The notes: generated from the sequence alone by a model not told the origin. A stretch of 64,000 bases of DNA from Endozoicomonas sp. Mp262 (GCF_025643335.1 NZ_CP092489.1:753501-817500), one strand, 5' to 3'; counted from the stretch's first letter, positions 37,153 to 46,566 are shown. Translations and numbers: made by a program.

Positions 37153-38081
37153 GTAACCGGGGTCAGCCATTCAGGTATACTCTCACCCTTGCCCCTGACC
37201 TGGTTGAAATACATGGTTTGCAGCTGCTCCGTAACAGGACCCCGTTTGCCACTGCCGATAATTCTGCCATCGTGTTCTCTGATGGGCATCACCTCTGCGG
37301 CAGTGCCTGTAAAGAACGCCTCTCTGGCGATGTAGACTTCATCACGGGTTAATCGTTTTTCCCTGACTTCCAGGCCGATGTCCCTGGCAAATCGAATAAT
37401 AGTATCTCGTGTTATACCTTCCAGGCAGGAGGTCAATTCAGGGGTATATATCACGCCATCTTCTTTGACGATAAAAATATTTTCTCCACTGCCCTCTGCC
37501 ACATAACCCTCATTATCAAGTAATAAGGCCTCTTCGCAGCCACTGTCCAATGCTTCCTTAAGGGCCAGCATGGAGTTCATATAATTGCCATTGGCCTTGG
37601 CTTTGCATAGGGTGATATTGACATGATGGCGGGTATAAGACGACGTGCGGATACGAATACCTTTTTCCAGTGCTTCAGGGGACATATAAGAGGGCCATTC
37701 CCAGGCAGCCACTATACAGTGGACTTTAAGATTCTCTGCCCGTAGTCCCATACCTTCTGAACCATAAAAGCACATTGGACGGAGGTAAGCTTCAGTCAAG
37801 CCATTCTCCTGAACAACCTGTTTTTGAGCCTCTATCAATTGCTCTGGCTTGAAGGGAATATTCATCCCGAGGATATGGGCGCTTCGATAAAGGCGCTCTG
37901 TATGCTCCTGCAACCGGAAAATACAAGATCCCTGTTGTGTATTGTAAGCCCTGACCCCTTCAAAAACGCCCATGCCATAGTGGAGTGTATGAGTGAGCAC
38001 ATGGGTTTGGGCCTCTCGCCACGGAACCAGCTGGCCATCGTACCAAATCACGCCCTCTCGATTGGCGAAAGACATTGGCAA
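37149..38081 (-). CDS. ilvE: branched-chain amino acid aminotransferase
   Basis: A 310-residue fold-type IV PLP enzyme making valine, leucine and isoleucine from their keto acids. Evidence: VIWYDGQLVPWREAQTHVLTHTLHYG-like start in two parts, GVFEGVRAY, the PLP lysine in NITLCKAKANGNYMNSMLA (about residue 160), the EGSGENIFIVKEDGV signature and FFTGTAAEVMPI. The length is typical. An ATG two codons downstream (38075) is an alternative start. It converges with licD and overlaps it by 4 bases. Confidence 0.95.
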   Translation of the reverse strand: MPMSFANREGVIWYDGQLVPWREAQTHVLTHTLHYGMGVFEGVRAYNTQQGSCIFRLQEHTERLYRSAHILGMNIPFKPEQLIEAQKQVVQENGLTEAYLRPMCFYGSEGMGLRAENLKVHCIVAAWEWPSYMSPEALEKGIRIRTSSYTRHHVNITLCKAKANGNYMNSMLALKEALDSGCEEALLLDNEGYVAEGSGENIFIVKEDGVIYTPELTSCLEGITRDTIIRFARDIGLEVREKRLTRDEVYIAREAFFTGTAAEVMPIREHDGRIIGSGKRGPVTEQLQTMYFNQVRGKGESIPEWLTPVT

Positions 38082-38398
38082 TTCCCCCTGAAATTCAAAT
38101 CTATTAATTTTTATTCTGTCAGGTTCGTCAACAGAACCTAAATATCAGACTCGTTCCCAGGCTCCAGAGGTTGTCGCGAAACTAAATGCAGCGTGCACAA
38201 AACGAGATTGACTCTCTTTTTTTTAACCACAAAGACACGGAGGCACAGAGTTTTTATATCTTTAAACTATAAATCTCCGTGCTTTTGTGTCTTTATTATG
38301 CCCTTCAGGGTGCCGTGGTTAATAAAAATAATTTTTGCGACAACCTCAGGACGCAGGGAACGAGAGGAAATAATACCTTCACATTGACTTTAATGCAC
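38082..38398. repeat. intergenic region mostly filled by a long palindromic repeat (copy B)
   Basis: Positions 38150-38367 form an imperfect long inverted repeat. CTCGTTCCCAG at the left end pairs with CAGGGAACGAG at the right. Inside, GGTTGTCGCGAAA pairs with TTTTTGCGACAACC, and an AACCACAAAGACACGGAG arm pairs with a CTCCGTGCTTTTGTGTCTTT arm. The same element with different inner sequence is seen at four other places in the window. The remaining bases next to ilvE and rsgA should hold the ilvE promoter. Confidence 0.75.
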
Positions 38399-39418
38399 TT
38401 ACAGCAATGAACCGAGGATCTGCCGGTAACTGTCCATTCGCTCCGGCAAAATATCACCATTGATCAGGGCTTGCTGGATGGCACAGCCGGGCTCCTGTTC
38501 ATGCTGGCAGTCACGGAAGCGGCAATGACCAAGGAAAGGACGGAATTCCCTGAAACCCTGTATTACCTCTTCCTGCTCCATATGCCAGAGGCCGAACTCC
38601 CTGATTCCGGGAGAGTCGATAAGGGTTCCCCCCGATGGAAAATGAAAGAGCTTGGCGGCCGTGGTGGTATGGGTTCCTTTACCTGTGGTTTCCGACAAGG
38701 CACCTACCCGAATGTCAACTCCGGGAAGCAGGGCGTTAACCAGAGAGGATTTGCCGACCCCGCTTTGGCCTACAAAAACACTAGTATGTTGATCCAGCAG
38801 TGCTTTTAGCGGTTGCAAGCCTTCTTCAGAGTGGGTGGATGCCTTCAGGGTCCGGTAGCCGATGTTCTCATAGGTGGAGAGCAGGTCATCCATGAGCTGC
38901 CGGTCTTCCGGTGTGGAGAGCAGATCGGTTTTATTCAATAGCAAGACCGGCTCGATGTCCACCGCTTCAGCGGCTACCAGATATCGATCAACTAAATTGG
39001 GATAGGGGGTAGGAACCGGGGCAATAACCAGAACGATATAATCGATATTGGCTGCAACGGGTTTGAGTTGACCGCGCATGTCCGGCCTGGATAACAGGCT
39101 GTTGCGTTCTTCCAGTGCTACCACAACCCCGGAACAACCTTCCTTACCTGCCCGCCAAATGACTTTATCGCCGGTAACCAGCGCCGGTAGGTTAGTACGC
39201 AGATGGCATCGCCAGGTATCACCGGGTTTGTTGATGGGTTCGATATCCAGCTGCGCCCCGTAATGGGCAATGACCAAACCCTGCTGCTCAGGACCGAGCT
39301 GGTCATTTTTGAGCTGCTCTTCAATCTGGGACTCTTTTTTCCTTGCCCGGGAAATACGTTCTTCCTGAATTTTCTGAATACGCCAGTTTTGCCTACGCGT
39401 CAGCTTGCGTTTTGCCAT
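38399..39418 (-). CDS. rsgA: ribosome small subunit-dependent GTPase A
   Basis: A 339-residue circularly permuted GTPase that helps late maturation of the 30S subunit. An OB-fold domain (about 40-125) precedes the GTPase motifs in permuted order: LLNKTDLL (G4, about 158-165), GQSGVGKSSLVNALL (G1, about 217-231), TTGKGTHTTT (G2) and DSPGIREFGL (G3). The C-terminal zinc site has CRFRDCQHEQEPGC. The basic start KRKLTRRQNWRIQKIQEER is typical. It is divergent from orn, as in other gammaproteobacteria. Confidence 0.97.
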   Translation of the reverse strand: MAKRKLTRRQNWRIQKIQEERISRARKKESQIEEQLKNDQLGPEQQGLVIAHYGAQLDIEPINKPGDTWRCHLRTNLPALVTGDKVIWRAGKEGCSGVVVALEERNSLLSRPDMRGQLKPVAANIDYIVLVIAPVPTPYPNLVDRYLVAAEAVDIEPVLLLNKTDLLSTPEDRQLMDDLLSTYENIGYRTLKASTHSEEGLQPLKALLDQHTSVFVGQSGVGKSSLVNALLPGVDIRVGALSETTGKGTHTTTAAKLFHFPSGGTLIDSPGIREFGLWHMEQEEVIQGFREFRPFLGHCRFRDCQHEQEPGCAIQQALINGDILPERMDSYRQILGSLL

Positions 39419-39528
39419 GTGTTCTCTGTACGGTCGATTTTCCGGATGGATTATGATGAAGTAAACTGGATATGTCAGCTTATTCCTTTTAAATTAACCT
39501 AATTCTTAGTTTTTAAACCGGGTGCTTA

Positions 39529-40071
39529 ATGGCTAAATCGGATAACCTCATCTGGATTGACCTGGAGATGACAGGCCTTAATCCTGATCAAGACCGCGTA
39601 CTGGAAATTGCCACCATTATCACAGACGGTCATCTTAATGAGATTGCGCAGGGACCGGTAATAGCCATTCACCAGAGTGACCAGGTTCTGGAGTCCATGA
39701 ATGACTGGTGCCTGGAAACCCATGCCAGGACAGGGTTAACTGAGCGCTGTAGAACCAGCACTGCCAGTGAAGCGAATGCTGAACAGGAAACCTTAGCGTT
39801 TCTGAAACAGCATGTAGAGGCCGGGGCATCCCCTATGTGCGGAAACAGTATTGGTCAGGATCGACGCTTTATTTTCAGGCACATGCCAGAACTCTACGGG
39901 TTTTTCCATTACCGTAATATTGATGTGAGCACCCTGAAGGAGCTGGCTCGCCGCTGGAAACCGGAATTACTGGATGGTTTCTCTAAAAAAGGCACGCACC
40001 TGGCTTTAGAGGATATTCGAGAGTCGATTATTGAAATGCGCTATTACCGTGAGCATTTTATTAAACTCTAA
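39529..40071 (+). CDS. orn: oligoribonuclease
   Basis: A 180-residue DEDDh exonuclease that degrades 2-5-nt RNAs, including linear di-GMP, to mononucleotides. Motifs: [22 protein letters not shown] in two parts (Exo I, DxE), [14 protein letters not shown] (Exo II) and [14 protein letters not shown] (Exo III, with the histidine and aspartate). Length and sequence are typical. It stands alone and is followed by a perfect 40-nt palindrome. Confidence 0.97.
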   Translation: MAKSDNLIWIDLEMTGLNPDQDRVLEIATIITDGHLNEIAQGPVIAIHQSDQVLESMNDWCLETHARTGLTERCRTSTASEANAEQETLAFLKQHVEAGASPMCGNSIGQDRRFIFRHMPELYGFFHYRNIDVSTLKELARRWKPELLDGFSKKGTHLALEDIRESIIEMRYYREHFIKL

Positions 40072-40087
40072 GTCCCTGCCGTACTGC

Positions 40088-40220
40088 CTCTCGTTCCCAG
40101 CATCCTGAGGGTGTCGCGACACCCTCAGGATGCTGGCAATGCATACGAATGTTTTCCAACCAATGCCAGACTTACGGCCCAGGGAGATATGCAGTCCCAG
40201 ACAGGAACCCGGGAATGAGT
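40088..40220. repeat. repeat copy C with a perfect 40-nt palindrome
   Basis: After the common left end CTCGTTCC the sequence at 40097-40136 is a perfect palindrome: a 20-base arm starting CCAGCATCC and its exact complement, meeting at TCGCGA without a loop. It lies 26 bases after the orn stop. A degenerate partner of the left end (GGGAATGAG) appears near 40210-40219, so the unit seems to be a short member of the dispersed repeat family. It could end orn transcription, although no T run follows. Confidence 0.75.
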
Positions 40221-40352
40221 CTAAATAAATGACCAATGTCGAACTCCGGTCAATCGAAGTGCAGCACTGACAGAAGCTGCTAAATCAGAGCATTTTCCAG
40301 TTGTAACAGGTTCATGGGGCTACACTTACCGGTAAAAGTGAGGTGGCATATC

Positions 40353-40889
40353 ATGCGAATTCTTGTACCCGTTTTAATTTACTTTTTTTGCTCCTATTCT
40401 GTAGCTAGCCCCCCAGAAGTGAGTGAGATTTATGCGTTAAATTGCACTGTCCTTAATTTAAGCGATAAAACAGCAGCGCATCTGTTCTTGCTAAAGACAA
40501 GTTGGAGTGACAGTTATTGCCTTGGCACTTTAGACATTAGCTGCAAGCCTAAGGAAAATGCACCCTGTCGGATGATGAATACGTCTCACGAGTTATCAGA
40601 TATTTCAAAGCGAGTCACAAATGGTGAAATAATCGACTCACTATTCGTTAGTCCGATTTATTATGGATGTTGTGAATGTTGTGATAAAAAGACCGTTAAA
40701 CTCCCAAAGTTAAGAGATATCAGTGAGGTTGTTATTCCTGACGAAACTGAAGAGATGTCACATGCTTTAGGTGATAGACCTGCTAAAACACTACGTATAC
40801 TTTATTTTGATACTGATATAACACCAGAACTAAAAAAAATTGTTGATTTTAATCGTGACCATCATCCAAGTTTGCCCGTAATACCTTGA
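40353..40889 (+). CDS. hypothetical secreted, cysteine-rich protein
   Basis: A 178-residue protein. I chose ATG 40353 (MRILVPVLIYFFCSYSVAS), which follows GAGGTGG and opens a clean signal peptide ending near VAS. A longer frame to 40314 adds a doubtful prefix. The mature part has about ten cysteines, including a CCECC cluster (GCCECCDKK) and CLGTLDISCKP, which suggests disulfides or metal binding outside the cytoplasm. No family is recognised. It lies in lower-GC DNA than orn, between two repeat elements, and may have been acquired. Confidence 0.65.
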   Translation: MRILVPVLIYFFCSYSVASPPEVSEIYALNCTVLNLSDKTAAHLFLLKTSWSDSYCLGTLDISCKPKENAPCRMMNTSHELSDISKRVTNGEIIDSLFVSPIYYGCCECCDKKTVKLPKLRDISEVVIPDETEEMSHALGDRPAKTLRILYFDTDITPELKKIVDFNRDHHPSLPVIP

Positions 40890-41036
40890 GATACAGCGAT
40901 GGTTATAAGGTTGTAAGTACCTCCTAATCCAACCTCCCCATTTTCTGTTTCCGCTCATGTAGCGCACCCGCGATGCTGTATTCTTGGAGTAGATATTGTC
41001 GAGCGGAATAGTACTCAGCACTAATCTCCATACCGA

Positions 41037-41088
41037 TCGCACTGAGCCTGTCGAAGTGCTTGGCTCCACCCTTCGACAAGCTCCGGCT
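41037..41088. repeat. inverted repeat with GAGCCTGTCGAAG-type arms
   Basis: The arms GAGCCTGTCGAAGTG and CCCTTCGACAAGCTC pair with few mismatches around a short middle. This sequence type (actgagCCTGTCGAAG ... CCTTCGACAAGCTC) is a common bacterial intergenic repeat, which I know as widespread but cannot count here. It lies between the cysteine-rich secreted protein and the convergent NTF2-like gene and may act as a bidirectional terminator. Confidence 0.6.
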
Positions 41089-41130
41089 GAAAACGTCAAG
41101 CACATTGAAATGATGTACTAGACTGGAACT

Positions 41131-41517
41131 CTATTGAGGTGAATAGGAATGGTGACGGTGACGAATCAGCCAGGCGCCATTATGGTTTTCCAGAAATAGC
41201 GTCATGCGTTTTTTGGGAGTACCACTATCCCTGGATGTATAGGTAAGGCATAGACAGGCCGCTTCACCATACATATACACGGTGTAATTTTCCTCACTTT
41301 TTTCTGCGATTTCATGGCCCTTGAAGTAATCCACCCAATGCTGCTCCAGTTCATTTTTATTATAGATATCGGATAGAAAGCCATAGCTGGTAATATCGGC
41401 ATCCGGAACAAACTGGGCCATTGCCTTGCGGATGTCCTTTTCCCGGAATGCCTGCTCAATGTCATGGATCAGTTTTTTAAAGGGAGCAAGGGCTTCACCT
41501 GTCACTTGTGTTGTCAT
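41131..41517 (-). CDS. SnoaL/NTF2-like domain protein
   Basis: A 128-residue protein with the cone-shaped NTF2-like pattern: an N-terminal helix (LIHDIEQAFREKDIRKAMAQF), VPDADITSYGF, LEQHWVDYFKG, then beta strands ending GAWLIRHRHHSY. It resembles DUF4440/SnoaL_3 ketosteroid-isomerase-like proteins, which bind small hydrophobic ligands or act as small hydrolases or isomerases. Substrate unknown. It lies 24 bases after queG on the same strand. Confidence 0.72.
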   Translation of the reverse strand: MTTQVTGEALAPFKKLIHDIEQAFREKDIRKAMAQFVPDADITSYGFLSDIYNKNELEQHWVDYFKGHEIAEKSEENYTVYMYGEAACLCLTYTSRDSGTPKKRMTLFLENHNGAWLIRHRHHSYSPQ

Positions 41518-41541
41518 AGCCTGTTCCTGTTAAGTACTAGC

Positions 41542-42654
41542 CTAACAGAGTATAGGTTGAGATATTCCATGCTGCTCAAGAGCCCACTGGATATGTTCCC
41601 TGACAAGATCTGAAGGAAAATCAAGCCTGGCCTTTAATGCAGAAAGGATTTTATCTGAAGTAGGGGCATTGCCCAGGCCCACGGCAAGATTTCTGAGCCA
41701 GCACTCAAAACCAGCCCTACGGATGGGGGAACCTGCTGTTCTTTCCAGAAACTCCTCTTCGCTCCATAAAAATAAATCAGCCAGGTCTGTTGAGTCCAGC
41801 TGGTGGCGGGGAGTGAAATCGGCTTCCCGGGTGGGCCTGGCAAACCGGTTCCAGGGACAGGCCAGCTGACAATCATCACAGCCAAACACCCGGTTACCCA
41901 TCATGGTTCTGAGTTCGACGGGAATGGCACCGCTGTATTCTATGGTGAGATAGGAAATGCAGCGACGGGCATCAATTTTGTAAGGTTCAACAATGGCAGC
42001 GGTAGGGCAGCGGTCAATACATGACTGGCAGCGCCCGCAATGATTTTTTTGGTAAGGCTCGTCGATGGGTAAGGGAATATTGGTAAACAACTCGCCTAAA
42101 AAAAAGAATGAACCGGCCTGGCGGTTGATAATTAATGAATGCTTCCCCATCCAGCCAAGCCCTGCCTGTTGGGCGAGGGGGCGTTCCATTACCGGGGCAC
42201 TGTCCACAAATGCCCGGTATCCGTGGTCGCCATAGGTTTCTTCAATTTTTTTACCCAGCTGTGTCAGTCGTTTGCGGATCAGCTTATGGTAATCCCGTCC
42301 CAGGGCATAGCGGGAGATATAGGCTTTTTCTTTATCACTGAGGATTTTAATGGTTTCGGTATTGCCCGGCAGGTAGTCCATCCTCACCGAAATAATCCGG
42401 CAGGCTCCGGGATGCAGCAACTCAGGGTTGGTTCTTAAGGCCTGATTACGCGCCATGTAATCAAGGTTGCCGTGGAAGCCCTTGTCCAGCCATTGCTGGA
42501 ATTGCTGTTGATCCCTTTTATTGATAACTGGTTTGGTGATGCCTACGGCCTGAAAACCAAGCTCCATAGCCATGGTTTTAATATCTTCAGCAAGTTGGGC
42601 AAAGTTTTTTTTGCAGAGGTGTGTACTGGCCAATGGAAAACATTCATTCAACAA
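41542..42654 (-). CDS. queG: epoxyqueuosine reductase
   Basis: QueG reduces epoxyqueuosine to queuosine in tRNA using cobalamin and two 4Fe-4S clusters. The 370-residue protein has IKTMAMELGFQAVGITKP near the start, YALGRDYHKLIRKRL, FVDSAPVMERPLAQQAGLGW in the cobalamin domain, and the cluster motifs CGRCQSCIDRCPTAAI (about 202-217) and CDDCQLACPWN (about 254-264). A HEAT-like C-terminal region follows. The length is typical. In many gammaproteobacteria this gene neighbours orn, as here. Confidence 0.95.
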   Translation of the reverse strand: MLNECFPLASTHLCKKNFAQLAEDIKTMAMELGFQAVGITKPVINKRDQQQFQQWLDKGFHGNLDYMARNQALRTNPELLHPGACRIISVRMDYLPGNTETIKILSDKEKAYISRYALGRDYHKLIRKRLTQLGKKIEETYGDHGYRAFVDSAPVMERPLAQQAGLGWMGKHSLIINRQAGSFFFLGELFTNIPLPIDEPYQKNHCGRCQSCIDRCPTAAIVEPYKIDARRCISYLTIEYSGAIPVELRTMMGNRVFGCDDCQLACPWNRFARPTREADFTPRHQLDSTDLADLFLWSEEEFLERTAGSPIRRAGFECWLRNLAVGLGNAPTSDKILSALKARLDFPSDLVREHIQWALEQHGISQPILC

Positions 42655-42845
42655 TTGAGGGCGAATTAATTCTATATCACTATTTTTTTTATACCAGTTT
42701 TTACTCGGGAATTTTATTAAAGTGACTGTTTATGAATGACCTGCCTGGATTTACTGGCGAGGTTCCTCTCGTTCCTGGCGAAAGAGGTTGTCGCGAAACC
42801 CTCAGCGCAATGCCCTGTTTTTTTGGAACCACGAAGGACACTAAA

Positions 42846-44378
42846 CTCGACTTTAGAGTTACCAAAGAACAATAGTACGATTTTCATCTGAAATCGGTTA
42901 ATAGCAACCATCTCCAAACAAAATACAAAGATGGTTGCTATGCTCACTTCAGATCATAAAGAGATCCTCCGGGAGCTTGCCTTATATACAACGTTTCTTG
43001 CTTCAGCGCTATCCCCAACAGCAGTACCTACGTTCTGCGAACTTCTTTTTGGCTGCATGCTATCCGGGCAAGGCTTTGTCACTCAGGCGCTGTTATCTAT
43101 TAATAACTTTCAATGCGTATGGAGCAGTTACCACCATTGGCTCTCTCAAGGCAAGTGGCGGTGGAGGAGCCTCGCATGCCGGCTCATTCAGCTGGTATGC
43201 TCAAAAGTACCACGGGGTGAACTTATCAACATTGGTCTTGATGATTGGGTGGTGGAGCGTTTTTCTGACAAGGCTCCCGCTTGCCGAACCCATCACCAGC
43301 ACAGTAAAAAAAGGAACCGGCCAACGTATATCTGGGGACAATGCTGGGTATCCCTGGCTGTTGTATTTGAGCGGGCTAAAGATGAAGTATTTACTGCCAT
43401 CCCTGTGCTTTCCTTTCCATCTCCTGCTTCAGGCAATGCCAGTAAGCTAAAAATCGCTGTTGCCATGCTAAAAGTAGTGAGGCAAGAGGTGAAGGTGCAA
43501 GGACTGCGCTTGCTGACAGACTGTTGGTATATGAACTGGACGCTAATGCAACCCGTTCTGGAAATGGGCTATGAAGTAGTAGGGCAAATCCCGTTAAACC
43601 GGGCATTGTATGCCTTACCGTTGGAGTCCACTGCAAAAAAACGTGGGCGACCCAAAAAGTATGGCATCAAAATGACGCCCCCGGAAGTGGAGAAGCTACC
43701 GGAATATCAAACAACCGTAAGAATATACGGCAGATTTCGAAAGATACGTTATCGCACCCGGGTATGTCGGGCTCGCTTCCTGAAAGGCCGCAAGGTTCGG
43801 GTTGTCTGGGGTCGGTTTGAAAATGATAAAGGACTGACAGAAAGCCGTATATTCATTGCAACCAATACTGGACTTGAAGGTATAGACATCCTTCGTATTT
43901 ATGCGAAAAGATGGCCGGTTGAACCCATGTTTCAGCAAATTAAACATTCATTTGGTTGCCGCCAGTTATGGCAGCAAAAGCTGAGAACTCTGTTGCGGTG
44001 GATGCATCTGAAGATGGCTGGATACGCATTATTGCAACTGTTGACCGTCTGTAAAAATCAAGCAAGCGTGGGCATTTCAAGGATTCCTTGGCGGGATCAG
44101 GATACAACCACCGCTGGCATGCTAAGATTTGCACTCGCAGGAATTATCCCCAGATTACCTATTCGTGAGGGCTGGAACCGATATAGCCAAAAATATGAGT
44201 TCAATTTTAATAGTTTGACTGACGGAATAGTCAAAGAAAAGAAAAAAGCGGCATAAATAGCGGCGACAACGCAATAATCAAGAATAATACCGAATCTGAA
44301 AAAACGTTTGGATGTATTTTTGCACACAATTTTTAAAATATAACCAAACGTTCATGTCATACTAACTCTAAAGTTAAG
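42846..44378 (+). mobile_element. IS4-type insertion sequence, copy 1 (1533 bp)
   Basis: The ends are imperfect inverted repeats of 16 bases, CTCGACTTTAGAGTTA on the left and CTTAACTTTAGAGTTA read inward from the right. A 9-base target duplication GACACTAAA is found at 42837-42845 and 44379-44387; the exact boundary can shift by a base or two because flanking bases agree. A second copy of identical length lies at 58621-60153, and I noticed only four base differences. One transposase gene fills the element. Confidence 0.9.
42931..44256 (+). CDS. IS4-family-type transposase
   Basis: A 441-residue DDE transposase. The acidic residues are visible at D104 or D105 (NIGLDDWVVER), D197 (LTDCWYMNW) and E331. 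The last lies in the exact Y-x2-R-x3-E-x6-K signature (Y324, R327, E331, K338: YAKRWPVEPMFQQIK) that defines the IS4 group. The C-terminus is basic (KEKKKAA). The reading frame is intact, so this copy may be active. The frame at 42935-43450 is an out-of-frame shadow. Confidence 0.92.
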   Translation: MVAMLTSDHKEILRELALYTTFLASALSPTAVPTFCELLFGCMLSGQGFVTQALLSINNFQCVWSSYHHWLSQGKWRWRSLACRLIQLVCSKVPRGELINIGLDDWVVERFSDKAPACRTHHQHSKKRNRPTYIWGQCWVSLAVVFERAKDEVFTAIPVLSFPSPASGNASKLKIAVAMLKVVRQEVKVQGLRLLTDCWYMNWTLMQPVLEMGYEVVGQIPLNRALYALPLESTAKKRGRPKKYGIKMTPPEVEKLPEYQTTVRIYGRFRKIRYRTRVCRARFLKGRKVRVVWGRFENDKGLTESRIFIATNTGLEGIDILRIYAKRWPVEPMFQQIKHSFGCRQLWQQKLRTLLRWMHLKMAGYALLQLLTVCKNQASVGISRIPWRDQDTTTAGMLRFALAGIIPRLPIREGWNRYSQKYEFNFNSLTDGIVKEKKKAA

Positions 44379-44490
44379 GACACTAAATACACCAAGGCTT
44401 TTCTTAAAATGCTTCGTGCTCTTCGTGTCCTTCGTGGTTTAAAAAAAGCCTTTTGTGACAACCGCAAGATGCCGGGAGCGAGAGGAAGCC

Positions 44491-45894
44491 CTATTCATCA
44501 TTGAAGTTCGCATAGGCATCCGGCGCCAGATTCTCGAATCGGGTATATCTGCCGATAAAGGCCAGCCGGACACTGCCAATGGGGCCATTCCGCTGCTTGC
44601 CAATAATAATCTCGCCAACATTCTTATATTCGGTATCCGGGTTATACACCTCATCCCGATAGATAAACATGATGACATCCGCATCCTGCTCTATGGCACC
44701 AGATTCCCGGAGGTCCGAGTTTACCGGGCGTTTGTTGGGACGTTGTTCCAGAGATCGGTTGAGCTGGGACAGGGCAATCACAGGCACATTAAATTCTTTG
44801 GCCAGCGCTTTTAAGGACCGTGAAATTTCTGAAATTTCGTTGGTTCTTCCTTCGCTGAATCCGGGAATCTGCATCAACTGAAGGTAGTCAATCATGATCA
44901 TGCCGATATCCCCGTGCTCCCGGACAATCCGGCGCACCCGTGACCGCATTTCCTGGGGACTGATGCCGGCGGTATCATCAATAAAGAGCTTTCGGTCTTT
45001 GAGGCGTTCTACGGCAGACAGTAATTTAGGCCAGTCATCTTCTTCCAGCTGGCCGCTACGGGTTTTTGACTGGTCAATGCGCCCCAGTGATGACAGCATA
45101 CGCATCATCAACTGTTCACCGGGCATTTCCAGACTGAATACCACAACGCCTTTGTCGGATGCCAGCAGGGCATTTTCCACCAGGTTCATGGCAAAGGTGG
45201 TTTTACCCATGGAGGGACGGGCGGCCACGATAATCAAATCCGATGCCTGAAGGCCGGAGGTCATTTTATCGAGGTCTGAAAATCCGGTGGTAACACCGGT
45301 AATGGCATCGCCAGCATTGAACAGCTCATCAATTTTCCGAACGGTCTTATCAAGAATTTCCCGAATACCAACGGGGCCACCGGATTTTGGCCGTTCTTCG
45401 GCAATATTGAAAACCAGGCGCTCGGCTTCGTCCAGAACCTCCTGGCTGTTCCGTCCTTCCGGATTATAGGCGCGGTCAGCTATTTTCTGGCTGGCGTTGA
45501 TCAACTGCCGTAGCATGGAGCGTTCGTAGATAATCTCGGCATAGGCACGGATATTGGCGACACTGGGCACATTCCCTGCCAGTTCGGTGATATAAACCAG
45601 GCTTCCGGCATTATCCAGCTCCCCCTGGTTTTCCAGCGTTTCCGCCAGTGTCAGGGGATCAAAGGGTTTGCTGTCGGCAGACAGTCGGGAAATGGCTTCA
45701 TAAATTAATTTGTGGCCGGGATGATAAAAGTCATTGGTGGTTATTTTATCCACTACCTGATCCCAGGCCTGGTTATCGAGCATCAGGCCGCCCAGGACAG
45801 ATTGTTCTGCTTCTATGGAATGCGGAGGGGTTTTGATGTTTGTGGTCGCTTCATCAATCGGCAGTTCGCGTTCCCGGGTTAGAGCTTCAAGCAT
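44491..45894 (-). CDS. dnaB: replicative DNA helicase
   Basis: The 467-residue hexameric helicase that unwinds DNA at the replication fork. The N-terminal domain begins PHSIEAEQSVLGGLMLD. The RecA-like motor has the Walker A loop ARPSMGKTTFAMNL (about 230-243), Walker B IGMIMIDYLQLM, and SQLNRSLEQRPNKRP followed by SDLRESGAIEQDADVIMFIYR in two parts. No intein is present. It is the last gene of the rpsF-rpsR-rplI-dnaB group, with about 225 bases separating it from rplI. Confidence 0.97.
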   Translation of the reverse strand: MLEALTRERELPIDEATTNIKTPPHSIEAEQSVLGGLMLDNQAWDQVVDKITTNDFYHPGHKLIYEAISRLSADSKPFDPLTLAETLENQGELDNAGSLVYITELAGNVPSVANIRAYAEIIYERSMLRQLINASQKIADRAYNPEGRNSQEVLDEAERLVFNIAEERPKSGGPVGIREILDKTVRKIDELFNAGDAITGVTTGFSDLDKMTSGLQASDLIIVAARPSMGKTTFAMNLVENALLASDKGVVVFSLEMPGEQLMMRMLSSLGRIDQSKTRSGQLEEDDWPKLLSAVERLKDRKLFIDDTAGISPQEMRSRVRRIVREHGDIGMIMIDYLQLMQIPGFSEGRTNEISEISRSLKALAKEFNVPVIALSQLNRSLEQRPNKRPVNSDLRESGAIEQDADVIMFIYRDEVYNPDTEYKNVGEIIIGKQRNGPIGSVRLAFIGRYTRFENLAPDAYANFNDE

Positions 45895-46000
45895 GATAAC
45901 CGTCTGATCAGGTGGGTGACATCATAAAAGAATACCCTCTGCCAATAAAAAATAGTAGAGAGTAGGGGGCAGGTATTATCTGATTACCCTGTGAATACAG

Positions 46001-46041
46001 AACAGCCCGCCACTTTCCGGGAAAGTATACGGGCTGTATCT
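46001..46041 (-). terminator. strong hairpin after rplI
   Basis: ACAGCCCG and CGGGCTGT form an 8-bp outer stem, and ACTTTCC / GGAAAGT a nested inner stem. The hairpin lies about 80 bases beyond the rplI stop in the direction of transcription and before dnaB. A short T-containing run (TTCTGT) follows on the minus strand. It may end or attenuate the ribosomal-protein transcript before dnaB. Confidence 0.55.
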
Positions 46042-46119
46042 GAAGGTTTGTCAGTACTGCTGGAGTACTCGTCTGCCGCCTATCCCGAGCAGGATATTCA
46101 TGGCAGACTGTCAGCGCGA

Positions 46120-46566
46120 TTACTCGGCTTCAACAAATACCTTGATGTTTGCAGCAACGTCTGTGTGCAGCTGAATGGCTACATCGTATTCGCCAATTGC
46201 GCGAATAGGACCTTCCGGCAGGCGGATTTCGCTCTTGGCGACTTCAACGCCGGCAGAAGTGATCGCTTCAGCCAGGTCACGAGGACCGATGGAACCAAAC
46301 AGTTTACCTTCATCACCCGCCTTGGCGGTCAGGGTCAGTTCGATTTCAGCCATTTCAGCGGCACGCTTGGTGGCGTTGCCCAGCTTCTCGGCGGCTGCTT
46401 TTTCCAGCTCGGCGCGGCGAGCTTCAAAAGCTTCCAGGTTGTCCTTGTTGGCAGGCACGGCCTTACCAAAAGGAACCAGAAAGTTACGACCGTAACCGGC
46501 TTTTACGGTTACCTTGTCGCCCAGGCTGCCAAGATTGGCAATTTTTTCAAGCAGGATTACTTCCAT
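46120..46566 (-). CDS. rplI: 50S ribosomal protein L9
   Basis: A 148-residue L9. It begins [19 protein letters not shown], with the [16 protein letters not shown] rRNA-binding region, a long connecting helix (about 40-75) and the C-terminal domain with [14 protein letters not shown]. Length and sequence are standard. It follows the DUF2232-like membrane gene by about 120 bases. Confidence 0.98.
   Translation of the reverse strand: MEVILLEKIANLGSLGDKVTVKAGYGRNFLVPFGKAVPANKDNLEAFEARRAELEKAAAEKLGNATKRAAEMAEIELTLTAKAGDEGKLFGSIGPRDLAEAITSAGVEVAKSEIRLPEGPIRAIGEYDVAIQLHTDVAANIKVFVEAE

Larger units (their letters stand above)
42767..44485. repeat. palindromic repeat copy D, split by the IS4-type element
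   Basis: The left part is 42767-42845 (CTCGTTCCTGGCG, GGTTGTCGCGAAA, TTTGGAACCACGAAGGACACTAAA) and the right part 44379-44485 (GACACTAAATACACCAAGG, TTCGTGTCCTTCGTGG, TTTTGTGACAACC, GGGAGCGAGAGG). Removing the insertion and one 9-base target copy restores a roughly 180-base element whose reverse complement matches copy A at 17283-17410. The repeat therefore predates the insertion. Confidence 0.75.

Noticed and set aside
42935-43450. 171-residue open frame inside the IS4-type element (also at 58710-59225)
   Set aside because: It overlaps the transposase in another frame and has no protein-like pattern; identical copies only reflect the duplicated element.
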